Source: Sinohyriopsis cumingii
Taxonomy: Eukaryota > Mollusca > Bivalvia > Unionida > Unionidae
Length of the DNA stretch: 64,000 nucleotides
Direction: 5' to 3'
NCBI GenBank assembly: GCA_028554795.2
Contig: CM068830.1
Span: 111,737,214 to 111,801,213 of the forward strand
The translations under genes were made by a program, and so were the position numbers. Every line of letters begins with the position of its first letter. The stretch's first letter is position 1. The notes beneath the pieces are model-generated. The model was not told the origin of the DNA, ran no database searches, and worked only from the letters and a program-made list of their open reading frames with translations. Positions 11,601-23,293 of this stretch are shown here, in pieces.

Positions 11601-14050
11601 TTATCAGTGGAATTGGCCGGGCAATATTAACTAGCAAACGAAAGAATAAATTTAGGTACAAGGCATATATTGAGAAAAGGAAGGTAATGTTGCTAAGAAA
11701 TATGTCATCAAATATACTTATATTACCTCACCAAACCTGAAGACACGTAAAACAAACAGTTCTCAATTACCCTATCCGGCGTAATGTTTTGTTTAACACG
11801 TGTCGCTTCTCAGAATTCAATTCGATGTGAGACGACAGCGGTTAAATCTAAAGCTCACCAAGAGCTATACCATTGTTGTAAAGGCAATTTTAAGACACTT
11901 CTGAATGCTTCAGAACAATGTTCATTTTAACCAAGTCTGGAAACCTCTACCAATGATAAAAACATTTACTATCTTATTATGAAGGTGTTGTTTACCTACC
12001 GAATACTTCTTTTCCATAAAAAATCCAGATTGAAAATACAAGCAGACACGCTACACCTCGAAACTTCATCTCCATCTCAGTCTCTGGAAAGAAATTAATA
12101 TATTATAATATCAAGGTATATCAATAAATGCAATTAGAATATGACTTGTAAAAATTATCTATAAAGTAAATCCATTGCGCTTTTTGAATTCATTTGCTTC
12201 GGTGGGCCTATGTTACATAAGAGAGCTGGTTTTTACAATATGTTTGCTAATTTAGAGAAAATATATAGGAACAATTGTGACTTTTGGGGTTTACTTAAAA
12301 TTGTAATAATACGTGTAAAATAAAGGCAATCATAAATAAATATTTGGAAAAGCATTATGAAACACACAAAGTTTAATGGATGCTCTTTTAAAAGCTACTA
12401 ACTTTGATTTCATACTTAGAAAACCGGAAACACTAATAATAATAAAAAGAATCATTTTAGAAACGTTCAATATATTTCAATTATACAAATAACAATACAA
12501 ATAAAATAATAAAGCCTATTAATCCCGATATTTCGTCAGCCTTGATAATCGTTTTACATTCAAGTATCGTATGACTCGTTCTAGCTTATGATCGATATCT
12601 ATGCAAGTTTTGCATTGTCTGATCAGTATAATAACATAGGCGATTGAAGCAACTGTGCGAAGAGCGAGATTAGAAGTACATTTTGGTCAGTCAATTGCTT
12701 CATTTGCTTTTGAGCTATGTAAGAACACCAATTGTATAATGGAATAGGATATTTTTTCTCTAATATTTTATCTTAATGTAATCGTTTAGGTCTGGTTTAA
12801 TTCTTTTTAATGCATATTTACGAAAGTCTAAACTGACGTAGAATTTATCCATAAACAAACTGAATAAAATGAGGTTTAAACTTTGCTTTTGAAGCACTTG
12901 TTTTTTCGTTATCTTTTGAAACTTGTTCAGTAATGACAGTAAATGACGTTAAGTGTGGTGATTTTCTGGTGCTAAATTCAACGACTGAAACGATTTCATG
13001 CGAAATAATCATGCTATTCAGTATATCTGTCCCGAAATGAATTAGTATTATCCAAGAAGGAAAATATATGTATTATTTAAGGGAATGGTAATGTGGTCAT
13101 ATGTGAAGTATCATGTAATATAATGTGTTGCAAATTATTGTCTTAATCGTAAAACTACATATTTTTTCTAAAAATACGTTCAAGATCCTACAGTTCTTAC
13201 CTTCCATTCATTTTCTTGAGGGCGAACACGTCCAGTCTCAATATACAGCTCCTATTCATATAAATATATATCACAATAAAACCACTCCAATATACTTCAT
13301 GTAACTTCCGCATTGAAACCAACACATAATCGCCTACTGATGCTGTAAATACTCGAAATCAATTTAGCTGTATATACCTCAAAATATACGTCTGAAAATC
13401 CTATTTCACTGAGGCCTTTGCTAGAACAGTCACATTTACAGTATGTGCTACATAACTATCAGTGATCCTTCCTCCTTTGCACAAATCAGAAATTGGTACA
13501 CTTTTAATAATTTATCAGGAACATATTTTTATAACTATTGAACAATTAGTTCCCCCTCCCCTTTTGCATTGGTTTCGTATTTACTGCTATATTATTATCT
13601 AAATTTTACTAACATCAATACAATATTGATCAATTATTCTACCCATTTAGATAAAGTCGTTACGGACGGAGTGGATGGGATCAAAAGAAAGAAAGAGTAG
13701 TACAAAAGGTTGAGGCTATTATCTTAAGTAATACATATAAAATTGGCTATCATGCGAAATTGTTGTTGCTTATATTCATGCAAAATGGTAATAGTGATTA
13801 CAGAGCAGAGCCTCAGAAGAAGCAGCTTTAAACATGCCCGATCATATAGCAAAGAATAAGACACTGCAAAAATAAAATCTGATTAATATTACAGCATTTA
13901 AAAAATGTCCATCCTAAAAGCTCGAATAATCTTTCCATAGTGATTTGGTTTCCATATTTAAGTTCATGTATAGTTCAGAAACAAATAATGTAATTAATTG
14001 ATTAATATGTGCAATTTATAATACGCCTTTTGAAAATTGCCGGAATCGCT
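8661..14050. other. No gene called; scattered short unassigned ORFs
   Basis: About 5.4 kb of AT-rich DNA. Minus-strand ORFs at 8920-9123 and 9200-9388, with 8081-8341 just outside, and plus-strand ORFs at 9923-10120 and 11303-11575 are under 100 aa and carry no motif I can name. Some of the minus-strand reading (8.1-9.4 kb) has protein-like composition but is crossed by stops in every frame. Beyond 11.6 kb I see nothing structured. Confidence 0.4.
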
Positions 14051-14064
14051 TGAGGTTGAGGGGT

Positions 14065-14377
14065 GGCGGTGATAGGGTGAACATCTAAAGCGTTGGATTC
14101 TTAATTGTAATCCAGGGGTCTTGAGTTAATTTCCCTCCCATCCTAGAACATTGTGTCCTTGGACGAAACATTTCGCTCTCATATTCTGCATGATGTATAA
14201 TATAAACTGTTAAAAGCGTCTTTCTAAGTACCCCAAACCCCACACCATGTAATGTGTACATTGTGAGCTAAACGTATCTTGGATGTATGTGTTATGAACG
14301 TTGATCAGCCCATATATAAAATGCTTGAATACGATCGAGATGGAGATTGCAGACCCAGCTATAATTATTATTATTTT
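14065..14377 (+). mobile_element. tRNA-derived SINE (invertebrate V-SINE/Meta-SINE-like)
   Basis: The head resembles a tRNA: GATAGGGTGAAC stands where box A is expected, followed by AGCGTTGGATTCTTAAT and a degenerate box B (GAGTTAATTTCC, compare GGTTCGATTCC). Downstream is TTGTGTCCTTGGACGAAACA, a block much like the conserved central domain of widespread molluscan SINEs (consensus as I recall it GTCCTTGGGCAAGGCAC). It ends near CATATATAAAATGCTTGAA and an ATT-rich tail. The Pol III boxes are decayed, so the copy is old. The left boundary is approximate. Confidence 0.6.
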
Positions 14378-14838
14378 TCTCATTTCCTTATGAGAAGGAA
14401 AGTTTTTTTATAGGCAAGGTTAGGGTGTATAGTAAATTAGTTAAACAAAGACATTATTGATGACATATGACACTGAACTGCGACCCCAGATACGATCTCG
14501 CCAATATACAGTTGCATAATGACTTTGCTTTAAAAAAGACATGACCTAAAATATTATTAAGCTGAAAATAAACATTCTAGTATCATCAGTCATCCACCAT
14601 AACTCGAATGAATAATGCTGTAGAAAGTTAACCATATTATTTAGTTACATTCTCATAGTAGTAAAGTGTCTCTTGTATAGAAAACGAAAAGCTTGCAGTC
14701 TAATTTTGCCGTGGTCTGTACTGCTACTACCGACTACCCACAACACTCTTTGGGTATTTTCTCTACATATGCACAACTGTTTTCTTATATCATTCAACGA
14801 CAATGACTAACTACTGAACAGAACCGTGAACCTTACGT

Positions 14839-14841
<3 letters not shown>

Positions 14842-14889
<48 letters not shown>
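14842..14889. repeat. (TA)n microsatellite
   Basis: An uninterrupted TA run of 48 bp. No genes are seen between the SINE and the LINE that starts at 15096. Confidence 0.97.
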
Positions 14890-14892
<3 letters not shown>

Positions 14893-14989
14893 CTCTTTAT
14901 CCTACACATTCATCCCATTGAAATTGGTTTTCTGCACAGGCAATAGTGTTTATTGCAGACACAATTCCCATATGGATATGCTATTCGTG

Positions 14990-15095
14990 GGGAATTGAAC
15001 ATAGTTGAGTGCAAAACACCGACACATACCTATCAACGCACTTATTAACCATCGAGTACGCCTACTGACCAAGACATAGTCTTACTAACCATCAC
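14990..15095. repeat. Degenerate ~38-bp tandem repeat, left part
   Basis: Repeats of CCATCACCCACACCTACTGACCCAT with a variable spacer ending in CTTACTAA. LINE copy B is inserted inside this array, which resumes at 20834. The last 12 bases (15084-15095, ACTAACCATCAC) are the left target-site duplication of copy B. Confidence 0.7.
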
Positions 15096-15649
15096 TCCCC
15101 CTGCGGGTCTGGGGTTGAAGAATTGGCCCGACGTGCCTCGCTACGTGTCGTAAAAGGCGACTAAGCAGAGGCAACCTGTTTGCCGTGGGTTGCGTCCCGT
15201 GTCGGAGGAGGAAAGGATCCTGGTAGTTGAGCAGAGGCTTTCCCTGCAACACACTACTTTGGCCTCTACTTCTCTTAGACGGGTGGTCGGGATGGGCCCA
15301 GTTCCGACAAATCGGCTGGTCACGCCGAGCCCTAGGAGGTCTTTATTTACTCTCTCACCTTCTTTATCTGTCTCCTTGTATCTCTCTTGATACCACCGTT
15401 GCCCCTAAACTCTCTTACTTTATCTTTCCCTTTTCCAAGTCTTAGAAGACTTCCTAGAAGGCGGTGGCTTAACGGGTCAATCGGGGGGTAATTTTACCGA
15501 CCTTAGAAACTGGCGACTTCAGGGTCAATCAAAGGTAATTTTATCAACTGAGTATGGCATCTGTGTATCCCTGACACTTGAAAAGTGTCCCCTTGTTGGG
15601 CTCCTTGGTGGGTGGGGAGCACGGGTGCTGAATTTTTATTCAAGCCAAA
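15096..15649 (+). promoter_or_regulatory. LINE B 5' UTR (554 bp), probable internal promoter
   Basis: Starts TCCCCCTGCGGG and is exactly as long as the 5' UTR of copy C. It is GC-rich at its head and includes GTCGTAAAAGGCGAC (15147-15161), a small stem-loop with a 7-nt loop. The same motif lies near the head of many invertebrate elements (recalled, not searched). Full-length LINEs normally carry an internal promoter here. An antisense 60-codon ORF (15141-15323) is conserved in copies B, C and F only because the DNA is. Confidence 0.75.
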
Positions 15650-16815
15650 ATGGAAAATCAAAAAAATCAAAATAAGCGTACCAAAACGGGAACTGACTCA
15701 GATGATGAACCATGTAGTGTGGAATCGTTTCCTCGCGTCATGGTCATCAAATCAAAAGATGAAACCAAACCCCTGGCCGCACTATCGCCATTTATAATCG
15801 AAAAGACTATACTTGGTTTAGTCGGCAAACCAAAAAGCGTTAAAAAGATTAAATCAGGTGGTCTGCTTGTGGAGTGCGAACCTAAAGCACACACTGAGAA
15901 CATTCAAAAAATTAAGGTATTTCATGACATCCCAGTGACTTGTTTCGCACACACATCTCTAAATACATCAAAAGGCGTCATTCGTTGCCGTGACTTGGCT
16001 GGAGTCAGCGACAAAGACATCGTAGAGGGGATGAAAAGTGAAGGTGTCACTGCAGTTCGTAGGATTCGTATCAAACGAAACAGCGATCTGCAAGACACCA
16101 ACACCATTATACTCACCTTCAACAGACCAACGGTACCTAAAGTTGTCAAAGTTGGGTTCTTACAAGTTAGGTTTGAGGTATACATACCAAATCCCCTCCG
16201 ATGCTACAAATGTCAAAAATACGGTCATCATGAAGACCGCTGTTCCCGAAACCAAGTATGTGGACGATGTGGAGACCCTTCTCATCGGGAATCCGAGTGC
16301 AAAGCCACTCCGCATTGCGTCAACTGCGGCAAGGAACACCATGCAAATTCAAAAGATTGCGATATATGGAAACAGGAGAAGGAAATCCAAAGGATCAAAT
16401 ACACATCCAACATCCGTATCCAGAGGCCAGGAAGCTTGTACAAACTAGAACATCACTCCCCGGCCCATCCTTCTCAACCATAGTAAAGAGCAATCAAAAA
16501 GCAACGAAAGACGCCCAAACCCAAACAGACCCACCTGAATCCCCTTCTGTCTCAAACATATCGCATTACAAACCACCCAAAAACTCAACATCGACGCAAA
16601 CAACGTTCAACAATCCTCCACCATCAAAATCACCAAAGAGTAAGAAAAAGTCGACAGGAAATAGGCAGCAAAAAGGGTCTGATGACCCAATAAAACTGCA
16701 CAATAGGTTTGGAGACTTTGAGGATATGGATGCAGAAGAATCTGCTCCATGTCCTCAAGGTGGCTCCAGACCTAACAACAAAAAATTCACCCCCGTACTT
16801 CCTCCAGATAAATAA
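15650..16815 (+). pseudogene. LINE B ORF1, zinc-knuckle protein, one frameshift
   Basis: ORF1 proteins of this class bind the element RNA and form the particle that carries ORF2. The first 250 or so codons are open and hold three zinc knuckles in a row: CYKCQKYGHHEDRC, CGRCGDPSHRESEC and CVNCGKEHH. Compared with the intact ORF1 of copy C, one base is missing near 16412-16416 (ATCCGTATCC where C has ATTCCCTATCC). The frame then shifts, and the C-terminal third (with STQTTFNN and GDFEDMDAEES) continues to the stop at 16813-16815 in another frame. The start is the ATG at 15650, matching copy C and directly after the conserved UTR. Roughly a fifth of residues differ from copy C, far more than in ORF2. 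Confidence 0.88.
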
Positions 16816-16877
16816 CCAAAGACATTGCCTCCGCGAAAGGACTAATCTAGCTCCAGAATCTTCAATATTAACTTGTA

Positions 16878-19800
16878 ATGAAGAACACCATCATACAATG
16901 GAACTGTAGAGGACTTAAAGCCAACTACAATGATATTCTTTTGCTCTTAAACGAACGTGATCCTGCAGTACTATGTCTTCAGGAAACATTTTTGAAAGAT
17001 ACAGATAACATCACACTTAAAAACTACTCCCTGTTTAACAACTACTCTCATAATGTTGATAGGGCATCAGGAGGAGTTTCTGTTATTGTGAACAACAGAG
17101 CTCCTCATAGCTTCATTCATTTAAACACCAATTTACAAGCCATTGCTGTAAGCGTCACTCTACATAGAGTGATTACATTTTGCTCTATTTATTTACCACC
17201 AAACACTAACCTAGTACCAAACGAACTCGACAATCTTGTTCAACAGCTTCCCGCACCATTTGTTTTACTCGGGGATTTTAATGCCCATAACATTTTATGG
17301 GGATCAAATCATATAAGTGACAGAGGTCACAAAGTTGAAGACTTTATTTCTAGACACGATCTGTGTCTATATAATACCAAAACACCTACATATTTACACC
17401 CAGGCACGGGTACATACACAAGCATCGATTTGACAATTTGTTCTCCTCCTCTGCTTTTGGACTATGAATGGAAGGTCGCTGATGACCTTCATAGCAGCGA
17501 TCACTTCCCAATCTTTCTTGTAAATCTTAACTCTACAGTCGATGAAGTAATTCCACAATGGAATTTAAAGAAGGCCGACTGGGACAAGTTTGAAACACTC
17601 TGTAAAACTAGGCTGAATGAGGATACAGTTTTCAATGTTGACGACACCATTCAGCATTTTACATCTATTTTAATAGAGATTGCAGAAGAATCCATTCCCA
17701 AGTCCTCGCCATATTGTAAAAGAACCCAAAAACCTTGGGTCACTAAGGAATGTAAGGAAGCCATTAAACTACGCCGAGAAGCATTAAGGAAATTTAATAA
17801 TCAACCGACGCCCGAAAACTTAAATATATATCGCATTGCCCGGGCCAAAGCTCGCCGCATAATCAAAGAAAGTAAAAGAGCATCATGGAAGAAGTATGTT
17901 TCTTCTTTAAACTCTCGTTCCTCTGTTAAAAAAGTTTGGGACACTATGCGCAAAATAAACGGAAAGAGAAAGCAAAACCCTCTCCGACATCTGACACTGA
18001 ACAATAACAACTTTAGTTCAAAACGTGACATTGCAAATATTCTTGCTGACAGTTTCTCGAAAAATTCCTCATCATCTAATTATTCAGAAGCCTTCCGAAA
18101 ACTTAAAACTCAAAAAGAAAAGTCACGTTTAAAATTCACATCCAACAACTCGGAAAGTTATAATCAATTGTTCTCACTATCGGAGCTTAGGGAGGCTTTA
18201 GATAAGGCCCATGATACATCCGCTGGGCCTGACGAGATACATTACCAGTTTCTGAAACACCTTCCAGAATCATCATTAACATCTCTTTTGAAACTCTTCA
18301 ATGATTTATGGATTACTGGTAATGTACCAAAAATCTGGAAAGAAGCAACTGTAATACCAGTCCCCAAACCCGGTAAAGATAACGAAGACCCCAACAGCTA
18401 TCGACCAATTGCACTCACAAGCTGTGTGTGCAAAACAATGGAACGAATGATCAATTCTCGGCTTGTCTGGTATTTGGAAACTAACAATTTAATATCTCCT
18501 TTCCAAAGTGGCTTTCGATATGGCCGGAGCACCAATGATCATCTGGTTAGACTAGAAACATTCATTCGCGATGCATTTATTAAGAAAGAACATTTAGTAG
18601 CGGTTTTCTTTGATTTAGAAAAGGCCTATGACACGACATGGAAGTACGGGATACTAAATGACCTGAACGATCTAGGTCTAAAAGGCCGTCTGCCCTCTTT
18701 CATATCCAGCTTTCTCTCCGACAGAGAATTCAAAGTACGAGTGGGCTCTATCCTCTCAGATCTGCACGAACACGAGATGGGTGTGCCCCAGGGCAGTATT
18801 TTATCTGTGACGCTCTTTAACATCAAAATTAATAGCATCACCAAGTGTTTGACTCCTGGTGTGGATTGCTCGTTATACGTTGATGATTTTCTAATATGTT
18901 ATCGGTCAAAGCACATGCATACAATTGAAAGACAACTGCAGCAAAATATAAACAAAATTCAAAATTGGGTCAGTGCAAACGGTTTCAAATTCTCGAAATC
19001 AAAATAGGTATGCATGCATTTCTGTCAACTACGAAAACATCACGATGAACCGAACCTCACGCTGGATGGAACACCTATTCCAGTTGTTGAGGAAACCAAA
19101 TTTTTAGGTATAATCTTTGACAGAAAACTGACCTTTATTCCACACCTAAAGAACTTAAAAGCTAAATGCTTAAAAGCACTTAACCTACTTAAAGTAGTAG
19201 CGCACACTGACTGGGGTGCTGATAGAAAAGTCATCCTAAATTTATACAGAACGTTTATTCGCTCCAAACTGGACTATGGTTGCGTTGTGTATGGTTCAGC
19301 CAGAAAATCGTATCTTAAAATGCTTGATCCAATTCATCATCAGGGAATAAGACTGGCTCTGGCAGCATTTAAAACATCCCCGTGTGAAAGCCTTCTAGCT
19401 GAGGCGAATGAACCACCGTTATAGCATCGTAGAGAAATGCTTTCAGCACAGTATGCTCTGAAATTAAAATCAAACCCTCTGAATCCTGCTTTTTCGGCTG
19501 TTTTTCAACCCAAATACAAAACTTTATACGAAAATAAACCAAACGCCATACCTTCCTTTGGCATTAGAATATCATCCAGCCTTGACACTACAAATATAGA
19601 TCTTTCTAAAATTCAGAAAACATCGATCTCTGAAACACCACCCTGGCTAATTAAACAACCAAAAGTACGTTTTACGCTACACGATGGAAAAAAATCCGAA
19701 ACAAACCCTTCTATCTTCCACAACTCTTACCATGAACTCCTCACCGAATTTAAAAACTACACCAGAATTTACACTGATGGATCAAAGGATGAGGAAAAGG

Positions 19801-20558
19801 CTGCTGCAGCCTTTGTTTGTGGAAATCACACAACGCAAGTTCGCTTACCAAATGGAGCATCAATTTTTACAGCCGAAATCAGAGCAATAGACCTTGCTCT
19901 GCAACATATAGAAAAGAACCGTATTTTAAACTGTATCATCTTCTCCGACTCGCTATCAGTACTCCAGTCACTACACAATAGAAAACTGGGGAACCCATTA
20001 TTGAAAAACATACTTGTAAAAAATACCGAGCTGAGTGTCTCCCACAATATAATATACTGTTGGTTACCTAGCCACATTGGTATTAAAGGTAACGAAAAAG
20101 CAGATCGCTCTGCTAAAATGGCCCTTTCTCAAGAGCCAACTGATTTTAAAATACCATATACTGATTTGAAAACTTGTATCAGAAAGTTCTTACGTCAGAA
20201 GTGGCAGGCATCATGGAATGATGCTGTAAATAACAAACTTCACGCAATCAAACCAACTCTAGGAGAATGGACTCCTTCCTACAGAACCATTCGTAGGGAG
20301 GAGGTAGTCATTGCAAGAATCCGAATTGGTCATACTTATATCACCCACACCCACATACTAAAAGGTGAAGACCCACCAGAGTGCGTTTCTTGCAATGAAC
20401 CATTCACTGTCAAGCACTTTATGATAGAGTGCTTTGACCTACAACCTACACGCGATCGTTATTACATTGTGCATGACATGAAAGAACTTTTTGATAATAT
20501 AAACATCACTCGTATTATAGAGTTCCTGAAAGCTGTAAATATTTACTCTAGACTCTGA
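16878..20558 (+). pseudogene. LINE B ORF2: endonuclease-RT-RNase H, two in-frame stops
   Basis: Frame of 1226 codons. The AP-type endonuclease (residues ~1-230) shows IIQWNCRGL, CLQETFL, LLGDFNAHN and SSDHFPIF; it nicks the target. The reverse transcriptase (~450-720) shows SYRPIALTS, FFDLEKAYDTTW, GVPQGSILS and the catalytic YVDD (~666). RNase H (~960-1100) has TDGSKDEEK, AEIRAIDLAL and NEKADRSAK. A C-terminal knuckle CVSC...KHFMIEC lies near 1167. Two stops break it: TAG at 19005-19007 (copy C has ACG) just after the RT core, and TAG at 19422-19424 (others have TCG). Both leave the frame otherwise intact, so the damage is recent. Confidence 0.93.
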
Positions 20559-20833
20559 CTTTTATGCTATCACCTTGTGCAGTTTTATACAATATATATA
20601 CCGTCCCATTTTAATAACTATTCATCTTTTTTACATCTCCCGTTGATCGGGAAGCTTTATTTTGCACCGTTACCATCTTACCGTTTTTAATTTCAACCAT
20701 TTCATCTTTTATATCGCTGGTCGATATAGGACCTTTTATAAGTTTTTAAAGATTATACAAATAACACTTTGTTTGGCGCTAAATAGCCTAAAAGTGCTGA
20801 TGCGCCGTTAAAAACAAACAATCAATCAATCAA
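20559..20833 (+). other. LINE B 3' UTR, stem-loop (20775-20806) and tail
   Basis: About 250 bp of UTR, well conserved among copies A-D and F, contain CGTTGATCGGGAAGC and the terminal 32-nt inverted repeat GGCGC...GCGCC. After GTTAAAAACAAAC come TCAA units to 20833, immediately followed by the right target-site duplication. Confidence 0.85.
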
Positions 20834-21320
20834 ACTAACCATCACCCTCACCTATTGACCCACATATTTAAATTAACTAAACTTAATAACGCCCATCCAC
20901 ACCTACTGACCCATCAACAACGTTGTCGACAGTCTCCCATACCTACTGAAAAGACCAGCACACAGACTACTTGATACTCATTCACACTTGATGACTCATG
21001 CATCATTCTGATCATCAAGCACATATAGTAGACAATTCACTGTCTTACTTACCATCACCCACACATATTGATCAAACCAGCAGTCTTATGGACCATTACC
21101 TTCATCTACTGACACATAGCCTGACTGACCATCACCGACGCCAACCGCCCAGAACAATACAGTTGTATTGAACATCATCCGTATACATACTGACCCATTC
21201 ACAGACTTACTCACAATCACCCACCCCTAGCAAGCGGCATCCATACCTACTGAGAGATGTTAACATCTACTTTGCAACACCCACACTATGTGACCATCTC
21301 TCATATTGACTGATCCACGT
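20834..21320. repeat. Degenerate ~38-bp tandem repeat, right part
   Basis: Continues the array broken by LINE copy B. Recurring elements are ACCATCACC, CACACCTACTGACCCAT and CAGACTTACT, with much divergence. The first 12 bases are copy B's right target-site duplication. No coding content; 21321-21510 is plain AT-rich DNA. Confidence 0.7.
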
Positions 21321-21510
21321 AAACATATATGCATATGTGTAAGGATTGGACATAAAGGCAGGGAATACAATAACCAAGAATAATTATTAATGTCAGACAA
21401 ATCACAACCTTATACAAATCAATAAAGCAATATCTTTACCTCAGCTTTTATAGGCAAGACAGCACATATTCAAATATTGTACAGCTGGCATAAATGCCTT
21501 TAATCAAAAC

Positions 21511-22064
21511 TCCCCCTGCGGGTCCGGGGTTGTAGAATTGGCCCGACGTGCCTCGCTACGTGTCGTAAAAGGCGACTAAGTAGAGGCAACCTGTTTGCCG
21601 TGGGTTGCGTCCCGTGTCGGGGGAGGAAAGGATCCTGGTAGTTGAGTAGAGGCTTTCCCTGCAATACACTACTTTGGCCTCTACTTCTCTTAGACGGGTG
21701 GTCGGGATGGGCCCGGTTCCGACAAATCGGCTGGTCACGCCGAGCCCTAGAAGGTCTTTATTAACTTTCTCACCTTCTTTCTCTTTCTGCTTGTATCTCT
21801 CTTGATACCACCGTTGCCCCTGTATTCCATTCCTTTATATTTCCCTTTTCCAAGTCTTAGAAGGCTTCCTAGAAGGCGGTGGCTTAACGAGTCAATCGAG
21901 GAGTAATTTTACCGACCTTAGAAATTGGCGACTTCAAGGTCAATCAAAGGTAATTTTATCAACTGAGTATGGCATTTGTGTATCCCTGGCACTTGAAAAG
22001 TGTCCCCTTGTTGGGCTCCTTTGTGGGTGGGGAGCACGGGTGCTGAATTTTTAATCTAGCCATC
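21511..22064 (+). promoter_or_regulatory. LINE C 5' UTR (554 bp)
   Basis: Same length as in copy B and very similar, including the GTCG...CGAC stem-loop at 21562-21576 and GAAAAGTGTCCCCTTGTTGG shortly before ORF1. It is visibly better conserved than the ORF1 that follows, suggesting a constrained promoter or RNA structure (inference). Confidence 0.75.
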
Positions 22065-23231
22065 ATGGATAATTCCAAAAAAAATCAAAATAAAAGATCG
22101 AAACCCTTATCAGAGTCTGACGATGAACCATGTAGTGTGGAGTCATTTCCACGCTTCATGGTCATACAGTCAAAAGATGCCACGAAACCGCTTGCCGCAC
22201 TATCTCCATTTGTCATCGAAAAGACTATCACAGGATCGATTGGCACACCGAAACGTGTTAAAAAGTTGAAATCGGGTTGTCTTCTTATTGAGTGTGAGCG
22301 ACGAGGTCAATCAGACAATATCAGGAAAATGAAAACGTTCTTTGATATCCCAGTAACCTCATTCGCTCACACCACACTGAATACGTCCAAAGGCGTGATT
22401 CGCTGCCGTGACTTGGCTGGAGTCACCGACGCTGACATCATCGAAGGAATGAAAGGTGAAGGTGTCACTGCAGTCCGACGAATACGTATTAAACGTAATA
22501 ACAATCTGCAGGACACCAACACCATTGTACTCACCTTCAACAGGCCAACTGTACCCAAAGTGGTAAAAGTTGGCTTTTTGCAAGTAAAGGTAGAGATTTA
22601 CATTCCCAACCCCCTTCGGTGTTATAAGTGTCAAAAATACGGCCATCACGAAGACCGCTGCTCCAAGAGCCAAATATGTGGCCGATGCGGAGACAATGCT
22701 CATCAGGAATCTGATTGTAGAGCAACTCCGCATTGTGTCAACTGCGGAAAAGAGCACCACGCAAATTCCAAGGATTGCGATACCTGGAAACAGGAGAAGG
22801 AAATTCAGAGGGTAAAATACACAAATAATATTCCCTATCCAGAAGCCAGAAAAATTGTACAGGCAAAAACAGCCCATCCTGGCCCATCCTTCTCCACTGT
22901 AGTGAAGAGCAATCCTAAAACAACGAAGGACGCTCAAACACAAACAGAAGCACCCGATTCAACACCAAATTCAAACACCCCCCATTACCAAGCACAGAAA
23001 AACACGGCATCTACTCAGACTACATTTAATAATACCCAACAACCTAAATCACCAAAGAGTAAAAAATCTCACGGAAACAGGCAACAAAAGGGGTCAGATG
23101 ACCCCATCAAACTTTATAACAGGTTTGGAGACATCGAGAGCATGGATGCAGAAGAATCTGCTCCATGCGCCCAAGGGAACTCCAGACCTACAAACAAAAA
23201 ATTCACCCCCGTACTTCCTCCAGAGAAATAA
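22065..23231 (+). CDS. LINE C ORF1, zinc-knuckle RNA-binding protein (intact, 388 aa)
   Basis: The only complete, unbroken LINE gene in the window. The N-terminus is charged and low in complexity. The middle (~90-180) contains GVIRCRDLAGV and VRRIRIKRN, likely a nucleic-acid-binding fold similar in placement to ORF1 RRM-like domains (inference). Residues ~185-240 hold three zinc knuckles: CYKCQKYGHHEDRC, CGRCGDNAHQESDC and CVNCGKEHH. The C-terminal third is rich in Thr, Gln, Ser and Lys and probably disordered, ending FTPVLPPEK. The start ATG at 22065 is placed exactly as in copy B. ORF2 begins 62 bp after the stop. In I-type elements ORF1 coats the RNA and supports reverse transcription. Confidence 0.92.
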   Translation: MDNSKKNQNKRSKPLSESDDEPCSVESFPRFMVIQSKDATKPLAALSPFVIEKTITGSIGTPKRVKKLKSGCLLIECERRGQSDNIRKMKTFFDIPVTSFAHTTLNTSKGVIRCRDLAGVTDADIIEGMKGEGVTAVRRIRIKRNNNLQDTNTIVLTFNRPTVPKVVKVGFLQVKVEIYIPNPLRCYKCQKYGHHEDRCSKSQICGRCGDNAHQESDCRATPHCVNCGKEHHANSKDCDTWKQEKEIQRVKYTNNIPYPEARKIVQAKTAHPGPSFSTVVKSNPKTTKDAQTQTEAPDSTPNSNTPHYQAQKNTASTQTTFNNTQQPKSPKSKKSHGNRQQKGSDDPIKLYNRFGDIESMDAEESAPCAQGNSRPTNKKFTPVLPPEK

Positions 23232-23293
23232 CAAAACAAATTCCCTCTGCGAAAGGTCTAACCTAGCTCCACAATCTTTAATTTAAATTTATA

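Larger units (their letters stand above)
15096..20833 (+). mobile_element. LINE copy B, full length (~5.74 kb, I/Nimb-like)
   Basis: Complete non-LTR retrotransposon: 5' UTR (15096-15649), ORF1 (15650-16815), 62-bp spacer, ORF2 (16878-20558), 3' UTR with stem-loop and (TCAA)n tail. It is flanked by a perfect 12-bp target-site duplication, ACTAACCATCAC at 15084-15095 and 20834-20845. This proves an insertion by target-primed reverse transcription and fixes both element ends. The combination of zinc-knuckle ORF1, AP-endonuclease, reverse transcriptase and RNase H places it in the I superfamily; a Nimb-type assignment is inferred from host and structure. ORF1 has one frameshift and ORF2 two stops, so it is no longer autonomous. 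Confidence 0.95.

Noticed and set aside
15141-15323. Antisense 60-codon ORF in the LINE 5' UTR, also at 21556-21738 and 45082-45324
   Set aside because: It is conserved only because the UTR DNA itself is; it has no motif, and the frame extends differently in copy F.
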